The translations under genes and the position numbers were made by a program. 39,584 bases of DNA from Deltaproteobacteria bacterium UBA1386 (GTDB lineage: Bacteria; Desulfobacterota; Syntrophorhabdia; Syntrophorhabdales; Syntrophorhabdaceae), in assembly GCA_002305765.1 (NCBI GenBank), contig DBQU01000038.1, positions 1 to 39,584 of the forward strand. Direction: 5' to 3'. A model generated the notes under the pieces. That model did no database searches. It saw only the letters and a program-made list of their open reading frames with translations, and was not told the DNA's origin. This document shows positions 6,701 through 14,435 of this stretch, piece after piece (position 1 is the stretch's first letter; each line of letters opens with the position of its first letter).

Positions 6701-8848
6701 TTATATCTCGCCCCTGGAGAGGGGAAGGGAAAAGAAGAAGGTGCTTCCCCTGCCGGGGACGCTATCGACCCAGATGGACCCTCCGTGTCCTTCCACGACG
6801 GATTTCACGATGAACAGGCCCAGTCCGCTGCCCTCTTCCCGTCTCCCCAGGCTTCCGCGGCGGTACTTCTCGAAGATGAAGCGAAGTTCCCGTGCGGGTA
6901 TCCCCGCGCCCCTGTCCTCAACGAAGGTCACGAGCATGCCGCCCTCGACGCGGGTCCCTATCCTGACCGTGGAATCTTCGGGCGAGAACTTCAGGGCGTT
7001 GACGACAAGGTTCGTGATGACCCGTTCGATGTAGTCCTTGTCCGCAAGAACGAGGGCCTGCGGGGTTGCGCCGTCGGCGAAGATCACTCTGGGCGCATAG
7101 AGCTTCGCCACGTCGCGAATGACCTCGTTCATGTCGACGGGGCCGATGGCGAGGTCGAGCTTTCCCGATTCGATCCTGGACACGTTCAGGTAGTTTTCGA
7201 CAAGGTGGTGAACCTTCGACACGTTGTCCGCGACATTCAGGAGCCTTTCCCTCACGGCGTCTTCCAGAGGGCCGTACTTGCCCTCAAGGATCCTGCCTAT
7301 GAAACCTGAAACGGGAACGAGAAAGGACCGTATGTCGTGGTTTATCGAGGAAACGAAATCCGCCTTGAACTCCTCCATCCTCTTCTCCCTCGATATATCC
7401 TGAAGCACCAGGATCCGGCCCTGGGGAGCGTTCTCCACGGACCAGGGCGAAGCAAGGACCCTGAGATACAGGGGTTCGGAGGAGTCCTCCCGCGGGATGG
7501 TGAGTTCCTGCAGGGCCGCGTGGTCCTCGCCGGAGATGTCGAGTGACGGAAAGAGGCTTTTCCAGGTGTCGCCCAGGGCGGCCTCCGGGTCGGTTCCCGT
7601 GATGGCCGCCGCGGCCCTGTTGTAATAGATGATGACGCCTTCATGGTCAAGGGCGACAACCCCTTCGTCCACGGTCTCCAGGATGGACAGGAACCGCATC
7701 CGGTCCTGCCGGATTATGTTCGTTTTTTCCTCAAGCTCGGCGTTGATCGCCCGTATCCTGTCCATGTTGTCGCTTATGGTCTTCTCCCGTTCGGAGATGG
7801 AATCGAGCATCCTGTTGATGGACGAAGCGATCTGGGTGAACTCGCGGGTCGTCACCCTCTTGCTGTCGATGCGGGAAAGGGTGTTTCCGTCCTCTATCTT
7901 CGCGCATATATCCAGGATGCCCCGAAGGGAGGGATCGATGCCCCGCGTGATCGCGAAGGTTATGATGATGACCGCCGACGTCGCGAGAACGGATATCATG
8001 ACAAAGACGAAGAGGAGGCGTTTCTTGAAGGGCATGAAGATATCCTCGCTCACGGCGATTCCGTAGGACCACACCGGCGACCCCGCCTCGTTGTACGGCG
8101 ACGGCTTGTAGACGGTGTAGTAGCCGGATCTTCCTATGGTCGTTCTGCCTATGTAGTTCTCCCGGCCGCCCTGAAGAGCGGTCGTGATCTCTTCGGGAAG
8201 GTCCTGGGTAGCGGTGCCGGTCAGCGAGAATATGGTGCTGAACATCCTCCTGTCGTCCTTGAAAAGTGAGACATACACGGGCTCCCCGCGCTTGCGGGAG
8301 AGCAGATCGCTCAGGTTCCTGACGAGAGGATTCGCGTTGTCGAGGATGACAAGCTCGCTCAGGACGACCTTCGGCTCCTCGAGGGGTATGGAAAGAAAGA
8401 GGGCCGGACGGACTCCGTCCCTGGTGTCGATGGTGGTGAAACCCCTGGTGGTCGCACCGGAGGCGGGCAGCGGCAGCGTAACGGGAAGATCCGTACGCCG
8501 GCTTCGCAGGGTGACGATGGGCGTGTTCCTGTCGTCCACGAGGTGAAGCACGTCAATGCTCTCCCGCTGAAGCAGGTCGGTGAAGATCTCGCGGATCCTG
8601 CCGATGTCCCGTCGCCGAATGGCGTCCCTCAGCGGTCTGCGCATGGCAACAAACCTCATCCGGTTTTCCATGTGGTAGAACTCGCTGTCGACGGAAAAGG
8701 AAAAGAGGTCGATGTCCGAGGCGAGGCCTTTTTCCAGCTCGTTAACGGCTATCCGTTCGATGGAGCGTATCCCTGAATAGGTTGTGACCACGGAAAGAAG
8801 GACCACAAGGGTGATGAAGAAGAGGAGTATCTTGGTGTAGAGGCTCAT
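6701..8848 (-). CDS. Transmembrane sensor histidine kinase (HAMP-PAS-HisKA)
   Basis: 715 residues. Membrane segment 1 spans about residues 6-26 and segment 2 about 279-300, leaving a periplasmic sensor region of about 250 residues (Cache-like by size and position; not proven). A HAMP linker (about 300-355) and a short coiled coil follow, then a PAS domain (about 380-490). The HisKA domain has the phospho-acceptor His504 in SSINHDIRSFLVPVSGF. HATPase motifs are N-box ITNLVVNALKFSPED (Asn617), G1 EDRGAGIPA and G2 GSGLGLFIVKSVVEGHGG. No response regulator adjoins it. The start lacks a Shine-Dalgarno sequence, and a GGTTC repeat tract lies just upstream, then tRNA-Ala on the same strand, so read-through from the tRNA promoter is possible. 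Confidence 0.92.
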   Translation of the reverse strand: MSLYTKILLFFITLVVLLSVVTTYSGIRSIERIAVNELEKGLASDIDLFSFSVDSEFYHMENRMRFVAMRRPLRDAIRRRDIGRIREIFTDLLQRESIDVLHLVDDRNTPIVTLRSRRTDLPVTLPLPASGATTRGFTTIDTRDGVRPALFLSIPLEEPKVVLSELVILDNANPLVRNLSDLLSRKRGEPVYVSLFKDDRRMFSTIFSLTGTATQDLPEEITTALQGGRENYIGRTTIGRSGYYTVYKPSPYNEAGSPVWSYGIAVSEDIFMPFKKRLLFVFVMISVLATSAVIIITFAITRGIDPSLRGILDICAKIEDGNTLSRIDSKRVTTREFTQIASSINRMLDSISEREKTISDNMDRIRAINAELEEKTNIIRQDRMRFLSILETVDEGVVALDHEGVIIYYNRAAAAITGTDPEAALGDTWKSLFPSLDISGEDHAALQELTIPREDSSEPLYLRVLASPWSVENAPQGRILVLQDISREKRMEEFKADFVSSINHDIRSFLVPVSGFIGRILEGKYGPLEDAVRERLLNVADNVSKVHHLVENYLNVSRIESGKLDLAIGPVDMNEVIRDVAKLYAPRVIFADGATPQALVLADKDYIERVITNLVVNALKFSPEDSTVRIGTRVEGGMLVTFVEDRGAGIPARELRFIFEKYRRGSLGRREEGSGLGLFIVKSVVEGHGGSIWVDSVPGRGSTFFFSLPLSRGEI

Positions 8849-8856
8849 TAAAAACT

Positions 8857-8890
8857 GGTTCCAGGGTTCAAAGGTTCAAAGGTTCCAGGG
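8857..8890. repeat. GGTTC tandem tract between tRNA-Ala and the kinase gene
   Basis: The 10-mer GGTTCCAGGG occurs at both ends (8857-8866 and 8881-8890) with TTCAAAGG-type units between, giving four TTC(A/C)A(A/G)(A/G)G units at 7-10 base spacing. It ends 8 bases before the kinase start codon. Confidence 0.6.
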
Positions 8891-8975
8891 AAAAGACGGG
8901 AAACGCGCGGCGGCTCGTCGGGTGGGAGCGGACCCGGTAGGGAGGGCGAATCTGACCCGGCAGATGATGCAAGAA

Positions 8976-9050
8976 TGGTGGAGGTGACGGGGATTGAACC
9001 CGTGGCCCCCTCGTTGCGAACGAGGTGCTCTCCCGCTGAGCTACACCCCC
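8976..9050 (-). tRNA. tRNA-Ala (anticodon CGC)
   Basis: 75 nt including an encoded CCA end. Arms can be assigned: acceptor GGGGGTG/CACCTCC, D-stem GCTC/GAGC, anticodon stem CCTCG/CGAGG with loop TTCGCAA (anticodon CGC), variable loop GGGCC, T-stem ACGGG/CCCGT with loop TTCAATC, discriminator A. The acceptor stem has the G3:U70 wobble pair that identifies alanine tRNAs. It decodes GCG, which fits the high GC content. Confidence 0.95.
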
Positions 9051-9061
9051 GGGTAGGCATA

Positions 9062-9090
9062 ATCATAGTCCATATCATCCCTCATATCAA
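9062..9090 (-). promoter_or_regulatory. Sigma-70 promoter of tRNA-Ala
   Basis: Minus strand TTGATA (9090-9085), 17-bp spacer, TATGAT (9067-9062). The predicted start point near 9056 is about 6 bases before the mature 5' end at 9050. Confidence 0.7.
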
Positions 9091-9144
9091 GGGTTTTCTG
9101 GGGACGGCCGCGGGCGGGCCGCCATGGGCTCAGGCAGGAAAGGC

Positions 9145-9504
9145 TCACCGGCTCAGTATTTCCTTGATCGTCTCTTTGAGTTCCCGCGTGTCTGCCGATT
9201 TGACGACGTATCCGTCGGAAACCCAGCTCGACAGGTCCTGCTTGAACTCACCATAGGCCGAGCAAAGGATGACGGGCTGGTCCTTGTTGATGTTCTTTAT
9301 GGCATTCAACGTCTGAATCCCGTCCATAACGGGCATTTTGATATCCAGGACCACCACATCGAAGGGAGCGCCCTTGATCTTCTCCAGGGCCTCCATGCCG
9401 TTGGACGCGGTTTCCACGTCGTAATCCTCTTCCTCCAGTTCCTCTTTGAATAGCAGCCTGATATTTTCCTCGTCGTCTACGACGAGCACCCGTACTCTTT
9501 TCAT
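9145..9504 (-). CDS. Single-domain response regulator (CheY-like)
   Basis: 119 residues, receiver domain only. Acidic pocket Asp10/Asp11 (VVDDEEN), phospho-acceptor Asp54 (VVLDIKMPVMDG), Ser82 and Lys102 (YVVKSAD) are all present. There is no output domain, so it must act by protein contact or as part of a phosphorelay. The ATG overlaps the stop codon of the GAF kinase by 4 bp (ATGA), so the pair is translationally coupled; it is almost certainly phosphorylated by that kinase. It ends the operon begun by galT. Confidence 0.93.
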   Translation of the reverse strand: MKRVRVLVVDDEENIRLLFKEELEEEDYDVETASNGMEALEKIKGAPFDVVVLDIKMPVMDGIQTLNAIKNINKDQPVILCSAYGEFKQDLSSWVSDGYVVKSADTRELKETIKEILSR

Positions 9505-11234
9505 GCGAACTCCTCTTGCAGCACGTTATTTTTCATAGGGAGATAGACGATGAAGCTCACTCCCTTTCCAGCCACGTTCTCCACCTCTATGTGCCCCTTA
9601 TGGTTTGTAACGATCTTGTTGGAAATGGCAAGGCCGAGGCCGGTACCGCGCTCCTTCGTCGTGAAGAAGGGGTTGAATATGTTATCGATGATGGCGGGGT
9701 CGATGCCGCCCCCCGTGTCTGTTATCGAAACCGCGACGAAGGGCTGTTCGTCGTACATGACCTTCCGGGTCTTTACCGTTACGCTGCCGGCGCCCCTCAT
9801 GGCCTCGAAGGCGTTCATAAGGAGATTGATGAAGACCTGCTTGAGCTGTTGACTGTCGCAGGGTACGGGCTCCAGCGAGACATCGAGGTCCTTGATGATG
9901 GTGACCGATTCCCAGGCCGGGTCGGAAGAAACGATATACAGGATGTCCTCCAGGAAGTCCTGGAGCCTGCAGAACTCCTCGTACGGCTGGTTCTCCTTGA
10001 CGTAATGGAGCACTTCGTTAAGGATGGTCTCCAGGCGCGTGACCTCGTTGAGGATGATATCGATATAGCGGTTCTCCGTGCGGTCGTTCTGCATCTTCTT
10101 GGCCAGCCGCTTGGTGAAGCCGCCGATGATGACGAGCGGGTTCTTGATCTCATGGGCTATATTGGCCGTCATTTCGCCCAGGCTGCGGAACTTCTCCTGT
10201 TCTATGAGCCTCTTCTGGGCGTCCGTCAACTCCCTGACCACGTTTCTCAGGCGTGTATTGAGCAACGTGTTCTCCAGTCCGCTCGATATATAGTTCGATA
10301 TGGTGTTGATTATGTACTGTCCGTTCTCTTCGATACCGTGCTGGTCGGACTTCTCGCCGCAGAGGGTGATGGTGCCCAGGACCCTGTTCTTCGATAGAAT
10401 GGGTGCAGAATAAAGGGAGAAGGGCGGAGGGTTGTCGAGTTGCTCCCCGGTCCCGTTTCTCAAAGAAACGGGACGCAGGAGTTTTATGGCCGACCGTTCC
10501 AGCTGCTCCACGTACTCCTTCGCGGCGGGGTCTATCATGCCATAGGTGAACCGCTGCGTTTCCAGTTTGAGAAGGGGGTATTCCAGCTTGACGGACACGA
10601 AGGAGGCGGAGAGCGACTTCGCGATGATGAGCGCTATGCTTTTTAAGAGCTCGTAGGGCCCCACGTTGGATGTCAGTATCTTGCCGAGTTCCGACAGCAT
10701 CGCCAGCTCGCTGATGCGTTTTTTCGATGAGAGGATCAGTTCGAAGGCCCTGAGGATACCGCCGAGCTCGCGGGATATGACGGAGAGGAGGACCTTCTCC
10801 TGTTCCTGCAGCGAATCGCGCATGAGCGAACACAGGACGACAACCCCGAAGAGGTAGCTGTCGTCGGACAGGGGAAGGAAGGAAAAGGTCCTGAACCTTT
10901 CCAGGTGATCGTCGAGCTCGGGATAGAAAAGGCAGCCGAACCTCGGGGATATATCCTTGAAGGTAAAGAACTGCGGAGACCGCCTCTGCGCCACGCTGCC
11001 GACGATCCCTTCACCGATGTGGCAGCGGTAGCGGCTCAATATCCTGAAAAGCATGCTTTTCTGGTTGGCGTAGCGGCAGGTCAGCCTCTTGTCCTTGTCG
11101 AAGGTATAGACAATGGCCTCGTCGAACCCGAGGTCCTGGGCGATTATGTTGAGGATCGCGTTGATCCGCGCCGTCAGCTCGAGGTTCGAGTGCGAGATCT
11201 CAATTATCTTACCGATCAGTTCCGCTTGATTCAT
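9501..11234 (-). CDS. GAF-domain sensor histidine kinase
   Basis: 577 residues from ATG 11234; a TTG three codons upstream (11243) is an alternative start, closer to AGGAAAG. Two GAF-like regions (about 20-150 and 180-320) precede a HisKA domain with His361 in MTANIAHEIKNPLVIIGGF. HATPase motifs are FINLLMNAFEAM, DTGGGID, the FFTTKERGTGLGL lid and GHIEVENVAGKG. No membrane helices, so it is a cytosolic sensor. The 5' end overlaps the 3' end of glgA and the 3' end overlaps the response regulator. Its place in a galT-glgA operon suggests a sensor tied to carbon or glycogen status; that is an inference from context only. Confidence 0.92.
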   Translation of the reverse strand: MNQAELIGKIIEISHSNLELTARINAILNIIAQDLGFDEAIVYTFDKDKRLTCRYANQKSMLFRILSRYRCHIGEGIVGSVAQRRSPQFFTFKDISPRFGCLFYPELDDHLERFRTFSFLPLSDDSYLFGVVVLCSLMRDSLQEQEKVLLSVISRELGGILRAFELILSSKKRISELAMLSELGKILTSNVGPYELLKSIALIIAKSLSASFVSVKLEYPLLKLETQRFTYGMIDPAAKEYVEQLERSAIKLLRPVSLRNGTGEQLDNPPPFSLYSAPILSKNRVLGTITLCGEKSDQHGIEENGQYIINTISNYISSGLENTLLNTRLRNVVRELTDAQKRLIEQEKFRSLGEMTANIAHEIKNPLVIIGGFTKRLAKKMQNDRTENRYIDIILNEVTRLETILNEVLHYVKENQPYEEFCRLQDFLEDILYIVSSDPAWESVTIIKDLDVSLEPVPCDSQQLKQVFINLLMNAFEAMRGAGSVTVKTRKVMYDEQPFVAVSITDTGGGIDPAIIDNIFNPFFTTKERGTGLGLAISNKIVTNHKGHIEVENVAGKGVSFIVYLPMKNNVLQEEFA

Positions 11235-12678
11235 GCTTCGCAATCGCTTTCCTGTAAAGTTCCGCGTACTCGCGGGCAGATTTTTCCCAGGAAAAGTCTT
11301 CCTTCATGCAGCGGGTCACGAGGTCCTCCCAGGCTTTCTTGTCCCCGTACAGGGAAAGCGCCCTGCCGATGGCATCGAGCATTGCCTCTTTCGTGTATTC
11401 GTAGAACTTGAAGCCCGTTCCGCTTTCGGGAGAGTCGGTGAAGTCGATGATCGTGTCCTCCAGACCGCCCACGCCTCTGACAACGGGGACGGTGCCGTAC
11501 TTCAGGCTGTAAAGCTGGTTGAGGCCGCACGGTTCGTACCGGGAAGGCATGAGGAACATGTCCGCCCCCGCCTCCATGAGGTGCGCCAGCTTGTTGTCGT
11601 AGGCTATCTTTATGGAAAAGGATCTGGGGAACTTCTTCGCAAGGGTGGTGAAGAGATCATGATACTTCCGTTCCCCCGTGCCCAGAATGACGTACTGCAC
11701 ACCGAGGCCGTGGATCTTTTCCATGGCCTCCGAGATAAGGTCAAAACCTTTCTGGTCGGCGAGACGCGAAATGGTCGCCAGAAGCGGGGCCTTCGGGTCG
11801 GCAGGCAGATCGAAGACCTGCTGGAGGGCCTTCTTGCACATGGCCTTGTTCGCCCGGTTCTCGATGGTGTACCGCCCGGGCAGGGACGTGTCCGTCCCGG
11901 GGTTCCAGTCCCCGTAATCGATACCATTGACGATGCCGTAGAGGTCGTCCCGCCGCTTGGTGAGAATTCCGTCGAGGCCGCATCCGAACTCCGGGGTCTG
12001 GATCTCCCTGCTGTACTGCTTGCTTACGGTGTTCAGAATGTCGGAAAAGATGATGCCGCCCTTGAGGAAATTGATATGGCCGAAGAACTCCAGGGATTCC
12101 GGGGTGAAATACTCCCAGCCGATGTTGAGGAGGTGCATGTCGTAATGCCAGAATATCCCCTGGTAGCCCAGGTTATGGATGGTCAGGAGGGTGGCCACGT
12201 TGCAGAGGTCGGGGTCGTTCTGGTAGATCGTCTTCAGGAAGACCGGCGAAAGGGCCGTCTCCCAGTCGTTGCAGTGGAGAACATCGGGGACGAAGCCCGT
12301 TGCCTTGATGGTCTCCAGGATGCTCTTGGCGAAGAAAATGTAGCGCTCGGCGTTGTCGAGGTAGTCGCCGTCGGGGGTGCTGTACAGGTAGTCCCGGTAG
12401 TAGTACTCGTCCTTCTCGACAAGGTAGGCCTTTATGCCTTCATACTCGCTCTCGACGATCTCCGCGTCGACGAAGGACTGCGACACCTGGCATGATATCC
12501 TGTGATTGGAGTACTTCATGGGAAAACCGAGGTCTTCTATGCCCTTGTGTTTGGGGAGAATGACCCTGACGTCAACCCCCAGGGCCCTCAAGGCCTTCGG
12601 CAGGGCCCCGGTCACGTCGGCGAGACCGCCTGTTTTCACAAAGGGAAATATCTCGGGAGAAGCAATCAGTATCTTCAT
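11209..12678 (-). CDS. glgA: Glycogen/starch synthase
   Basis: 489 residues from ATG 12678, preceded by AGGGGG. The longer open frame upstream runs into galT and is not used. It is a GT5-type bacterial glycogen synthase: nucleotide-sugar loop KTGGLADV at residues 15-22, LHCNDWETAL, TIHNLGYQG, and the C-terminal MPSRYEPCGLNQLYSLKYGT acceptor/nucleotide region. It transfers glucosyl units from ADP- (or UDP-) glucose to alpha-1,4-glucan in the cytoplasm. It starts 8 bp after galT ends and overlaps the GAF kinase, so the operon is galT-glgA-kinase-regulator. The other glycogen genes (glgC, glgB, glgP) are not in this window. Confidence 0.95.
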   Translation of the reverse strand: MKILIASPEIFPFVKTGGLADVTGALPKALRALGVDVRVILPKHKGIEDLGFPMKYSNHRISCQVSQSFVDAEIVESEYEGIKAYLVEKDEYYYRDYLYSTPDGDYLDNAERYIFFAKSILETIKATGFVPDVLHCNDWETALSPVFLKTIYQNDPDLCNVATLLTIHNLGYQGIFWHYDMHLLNIGWEYFTPESLEFFGHINFLKGGIIFSDILNTVSKQYSREIQTPEFGCGLDGILTKRRDDLYGIVNGIDYGDWNPGTDTSLPGRYTIENRANKAMCKKALQQVFDLPADPKAPLLATISRLADQKGFDLISEAMEKIHGLGVQYVILGTGERKYHDLFTTLAKKFPRSFSIKIAYDNKLAHLMEAGADMFLMPSRYEPCGLNQLYSLKYGTVPVVRGVGGLEDTIIDFTDSPESGTGFKFYEYTKEAMLDAIGRALSLYGDKKAWEDLVTRCMKEDFSWEKSAREYAELYRKAIAKHESSGTDR

Positions 12679-12686
12679 TGTGCCCC

Positions 12687-13688
12687 CTATATCTCTGTTT
12701 CTCTCAGGTACGTCGTGGCTTCCTCGGGGGGCGTTGGGTTGATGTAGAAGCCCGTTCCCCATTCGAAGCCGGCCATTTTCGTAAGGCGCGGGATGATCTC
12801 TATATGCCAGTGGTAGTGCCCCATGCCGACGTTAGCGGCCGGGGCCGTGTGGATAATATAATTGTAGGGTGGATTGTTGAGCACCTTGACATACTTTCTC
12901 AGGATCGTTGAAAGGACCTCGGCCAGCGAATAGTAGTTGTCAGCCGGGTCTTCCTCGGAAAAGACCGCGCTGTGCCTCTTCGGAAGGATCCATGTCTCGA
13001 AGGGAAAGCGCGAGGCATAGGGTGATATCGCGACGTATCTCTCGTTCTCGCAGACGATGCGAGTGTTCTCCTCTTTTTCCTGGGCTATGATGTCGCAGAA
13101 GATGCACCGCTCCTTGTACTTGTAATACGCGAGACCCCCTCCCACCTCCTCCGATACCCGCCTCGGCACGATGGGCAGGGCGATGAGCTGGGAATGGGCG
13201 TGGTCGAGGGACGCCCCCGCCACGGACCCGCTGTTCTTAAAGACCATTATATACTTGAACCGGGTGTCCCTCATGAGGTCCCGCATCCGCTCGCGATATG
13301 CTATGAAGACGCTCTGGACCCTCTCCACGGGCATGTCCGAAAGGGTCTCCCCGTGATTTGGAGTCTCCACGATGACCTCATGGGCGCCGATACCGTTCAT
13401 CTTGTCGTAGATTCCTATCCCTTCCCGGTTGAGGGTGCCCTCTATCCTCAGGGCGGGGAACTTGTTGGGGACCACCCTGAGCGACCAGTCGGGAGACCCC
13501 GGTGTTGAGCCCGGCGGGCGGACGACGTACACCTCGGGAGGCGTCATGTTCTCATTACCCGGGCACAGGGGGCAGACCGCCGCCTTCGTCGGCGGCGCCT
13601 CCTCCGCAAAGAAGACGGGGCGCTTGCCCCTCTCCATAGAAATGATCACCCATCGGTCAATGATGGGATCTTTTCTCAGTTCAGGCAT
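12687..13688 (-). CDS. galT: Galactose-1-phosphate uridylyltransferase family
   Basis: 333 residues. The N-terminal zinc motif CPLC (Cys39, Cys42) and the catalytic HIT-type motif HAHSQ (nucleophile His166 by alignment with the family HPHGQ) are present. The second half carries CIFC (196-199) and HYHWH (291-295). This is the class of GalT that pairs with glycogen or sugar-phosphate metabolism in anaerobes; it exchanges UMP between UDP-sugar and hexose-1-phosphate. A good ribosome-binding site (GGAGTAAGGT) precedes ATG 13688. First gene of a four-gene minus-strand operon, divergent from the rhomboid gene. Confidence 0.93.
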   Translation of the reverse strand: MPELRKDPIIDRWVIISMERGKRPVFFAEEAPPTKAAVCPLCPGNENMTPPEVYVVRPPGSTPGSPDWSLRVVPNKFPALRIEGTLNREGIGIYDKMNGIGAHEVIVETPNHGETLSDMPVERVQSVFIAYRERMRDLMRDTRFKYIMVFKNSGSVAGASLDHAHSQLIALPIVPRRVSEEVGGGLAYYKYKERCIFCDIIAQEKEENTRIVCENERYVAISPYASRFPFETWILPKRHSAVFSEEDPADNYYSLAEVLSTILRKYVKVLNNPPYNYIIHTAPAANVGMGHYHWHIEIIPRLTKMAGFEWGTGFYINPTPPEEATTYLRETEI

Positions 13689-13711
13689 ACCTTACTCCGG
13701 ATCCTCGTTTT

Positions 13712-13740
13712 TTGACATGACTGTTGTTGCGTGATAAGAA
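13712..13740 (+). promoter_or_regulatory. Weak candidate promoter for the rhomboid gene
   Basis: Consensus TTGACA (13712-13717) is followed at 17 bp by TAAGAA (13735-13740), a poor -10. If real, transcription would begin almost at the GTG start at 13749, leaving little or no leader. Confidence 0.3.
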
Positions 13741-13748
13741 AGAGTTCA

Positions 13749-14435
13749 GTGATACCGCTGAAGGACAATATCCCAACCCGCACCTTTCCCATTATAACAA
13801 TGGGTCTGATCTTTGTAAATATCATTATTTTCCTGTGGCAGCATCTGGCGCTCCACGGGCCGGCGAGCGCACTGCTCTACACTTACTACGGTCTCGTGCC
13901 CAGGGAGTTCATCGCCTCCGTCACAGCGCGGCACGACCTGTTGCCCTACAACATCATGACGGTCTTCACGTCAATGTTCCTTCACGGCGGTTTCCTCCAT
14001 ATTATCGGCAACATGCTCTATCTTTGGATATTCGGGAACAACGTCGAGGACAGGCTGGGGCACATGGGATACCTCCTGTTCTACCTCCTTTCCGGGGTAT
14101 GCGCGGCGGTCTTCCAGATATTCTACGATCCTTCGTCGGAGGTCCCCATGATAGGGGCCAGCGGGGCCGTCTCGGGCATACTCGGGGCGTATCTTCTCGT
14201 CTATCCTCATGCCCGGATAAAAACGCTCCTCATCATAATAATTTTCATCAAGGTGGTCGACATTCCCGCCATCGTGCTGCTGACCATCTGGTTCTTCATG
14301 CAGTTCCTCTACTCCAATGTCGACGGCATCGCCTGGTACGCCCATGTGGGCGGCTTCATTTTCGGCCTCCTCTTCGCCCTTCTCTTCCTCGTCCGCAGCA
14401 AGGGCCGCAAGGCGGGCAGGGCCTCCGGCGCATGA
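13749..14435 (+). CDS. Rhomboid-family intramembrane serine protease
   Basis: 228 residues from GTG 13749; an in-frame GTG at 13731 is the alternative. The later start gives the common rhomboid N-terminus IPLKDNIPTRTFP, and neither start has a strong Shine-Dalgarno sequence. At least six hydrophobic helices. Catalytic dyad: Ser138 in the GASGAVSG motif of TM4 and His199 in AWYAHVGGF of TM6. HGGFLHIIGNMLYLWIFG is the conserved TM2 region. The enzyme cleaves membrane proteins within the bilayer; its substrate is unknown. Its stop overlaps the ATG of the radical SAM gene (ATGA), so the two are coupled. Divergent from galT. Confidence 0.92.
   Translation: MIPLKDNIPTRTFPIITMGLIFVNIIIFLWQHLALHGPASALLYTYYGLVPREFIASVTARHDLLPYNIMTVFTSMFLHGGFLHIIGNMLYLWIFGNNVEDRLGHMGYLLFYLLSGVCAAVFQIFYDPSSEVPMIGASGAVSGILGAYLLVYPHARIKTLLIIIIFIKVVDIPAIVLLTIWFFMQFLYSNVDGIAWYAHVGGFIFGLLFALLFLVRSKGRKAGRASGA

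Noticed and set aside
11233..12495. A 420-codon open frame antisense to glgA
   Set aside because: High GC content creates long antisense frames. It has no ribosome-binding site or family motif, while the opposite strand is a clear glgA.
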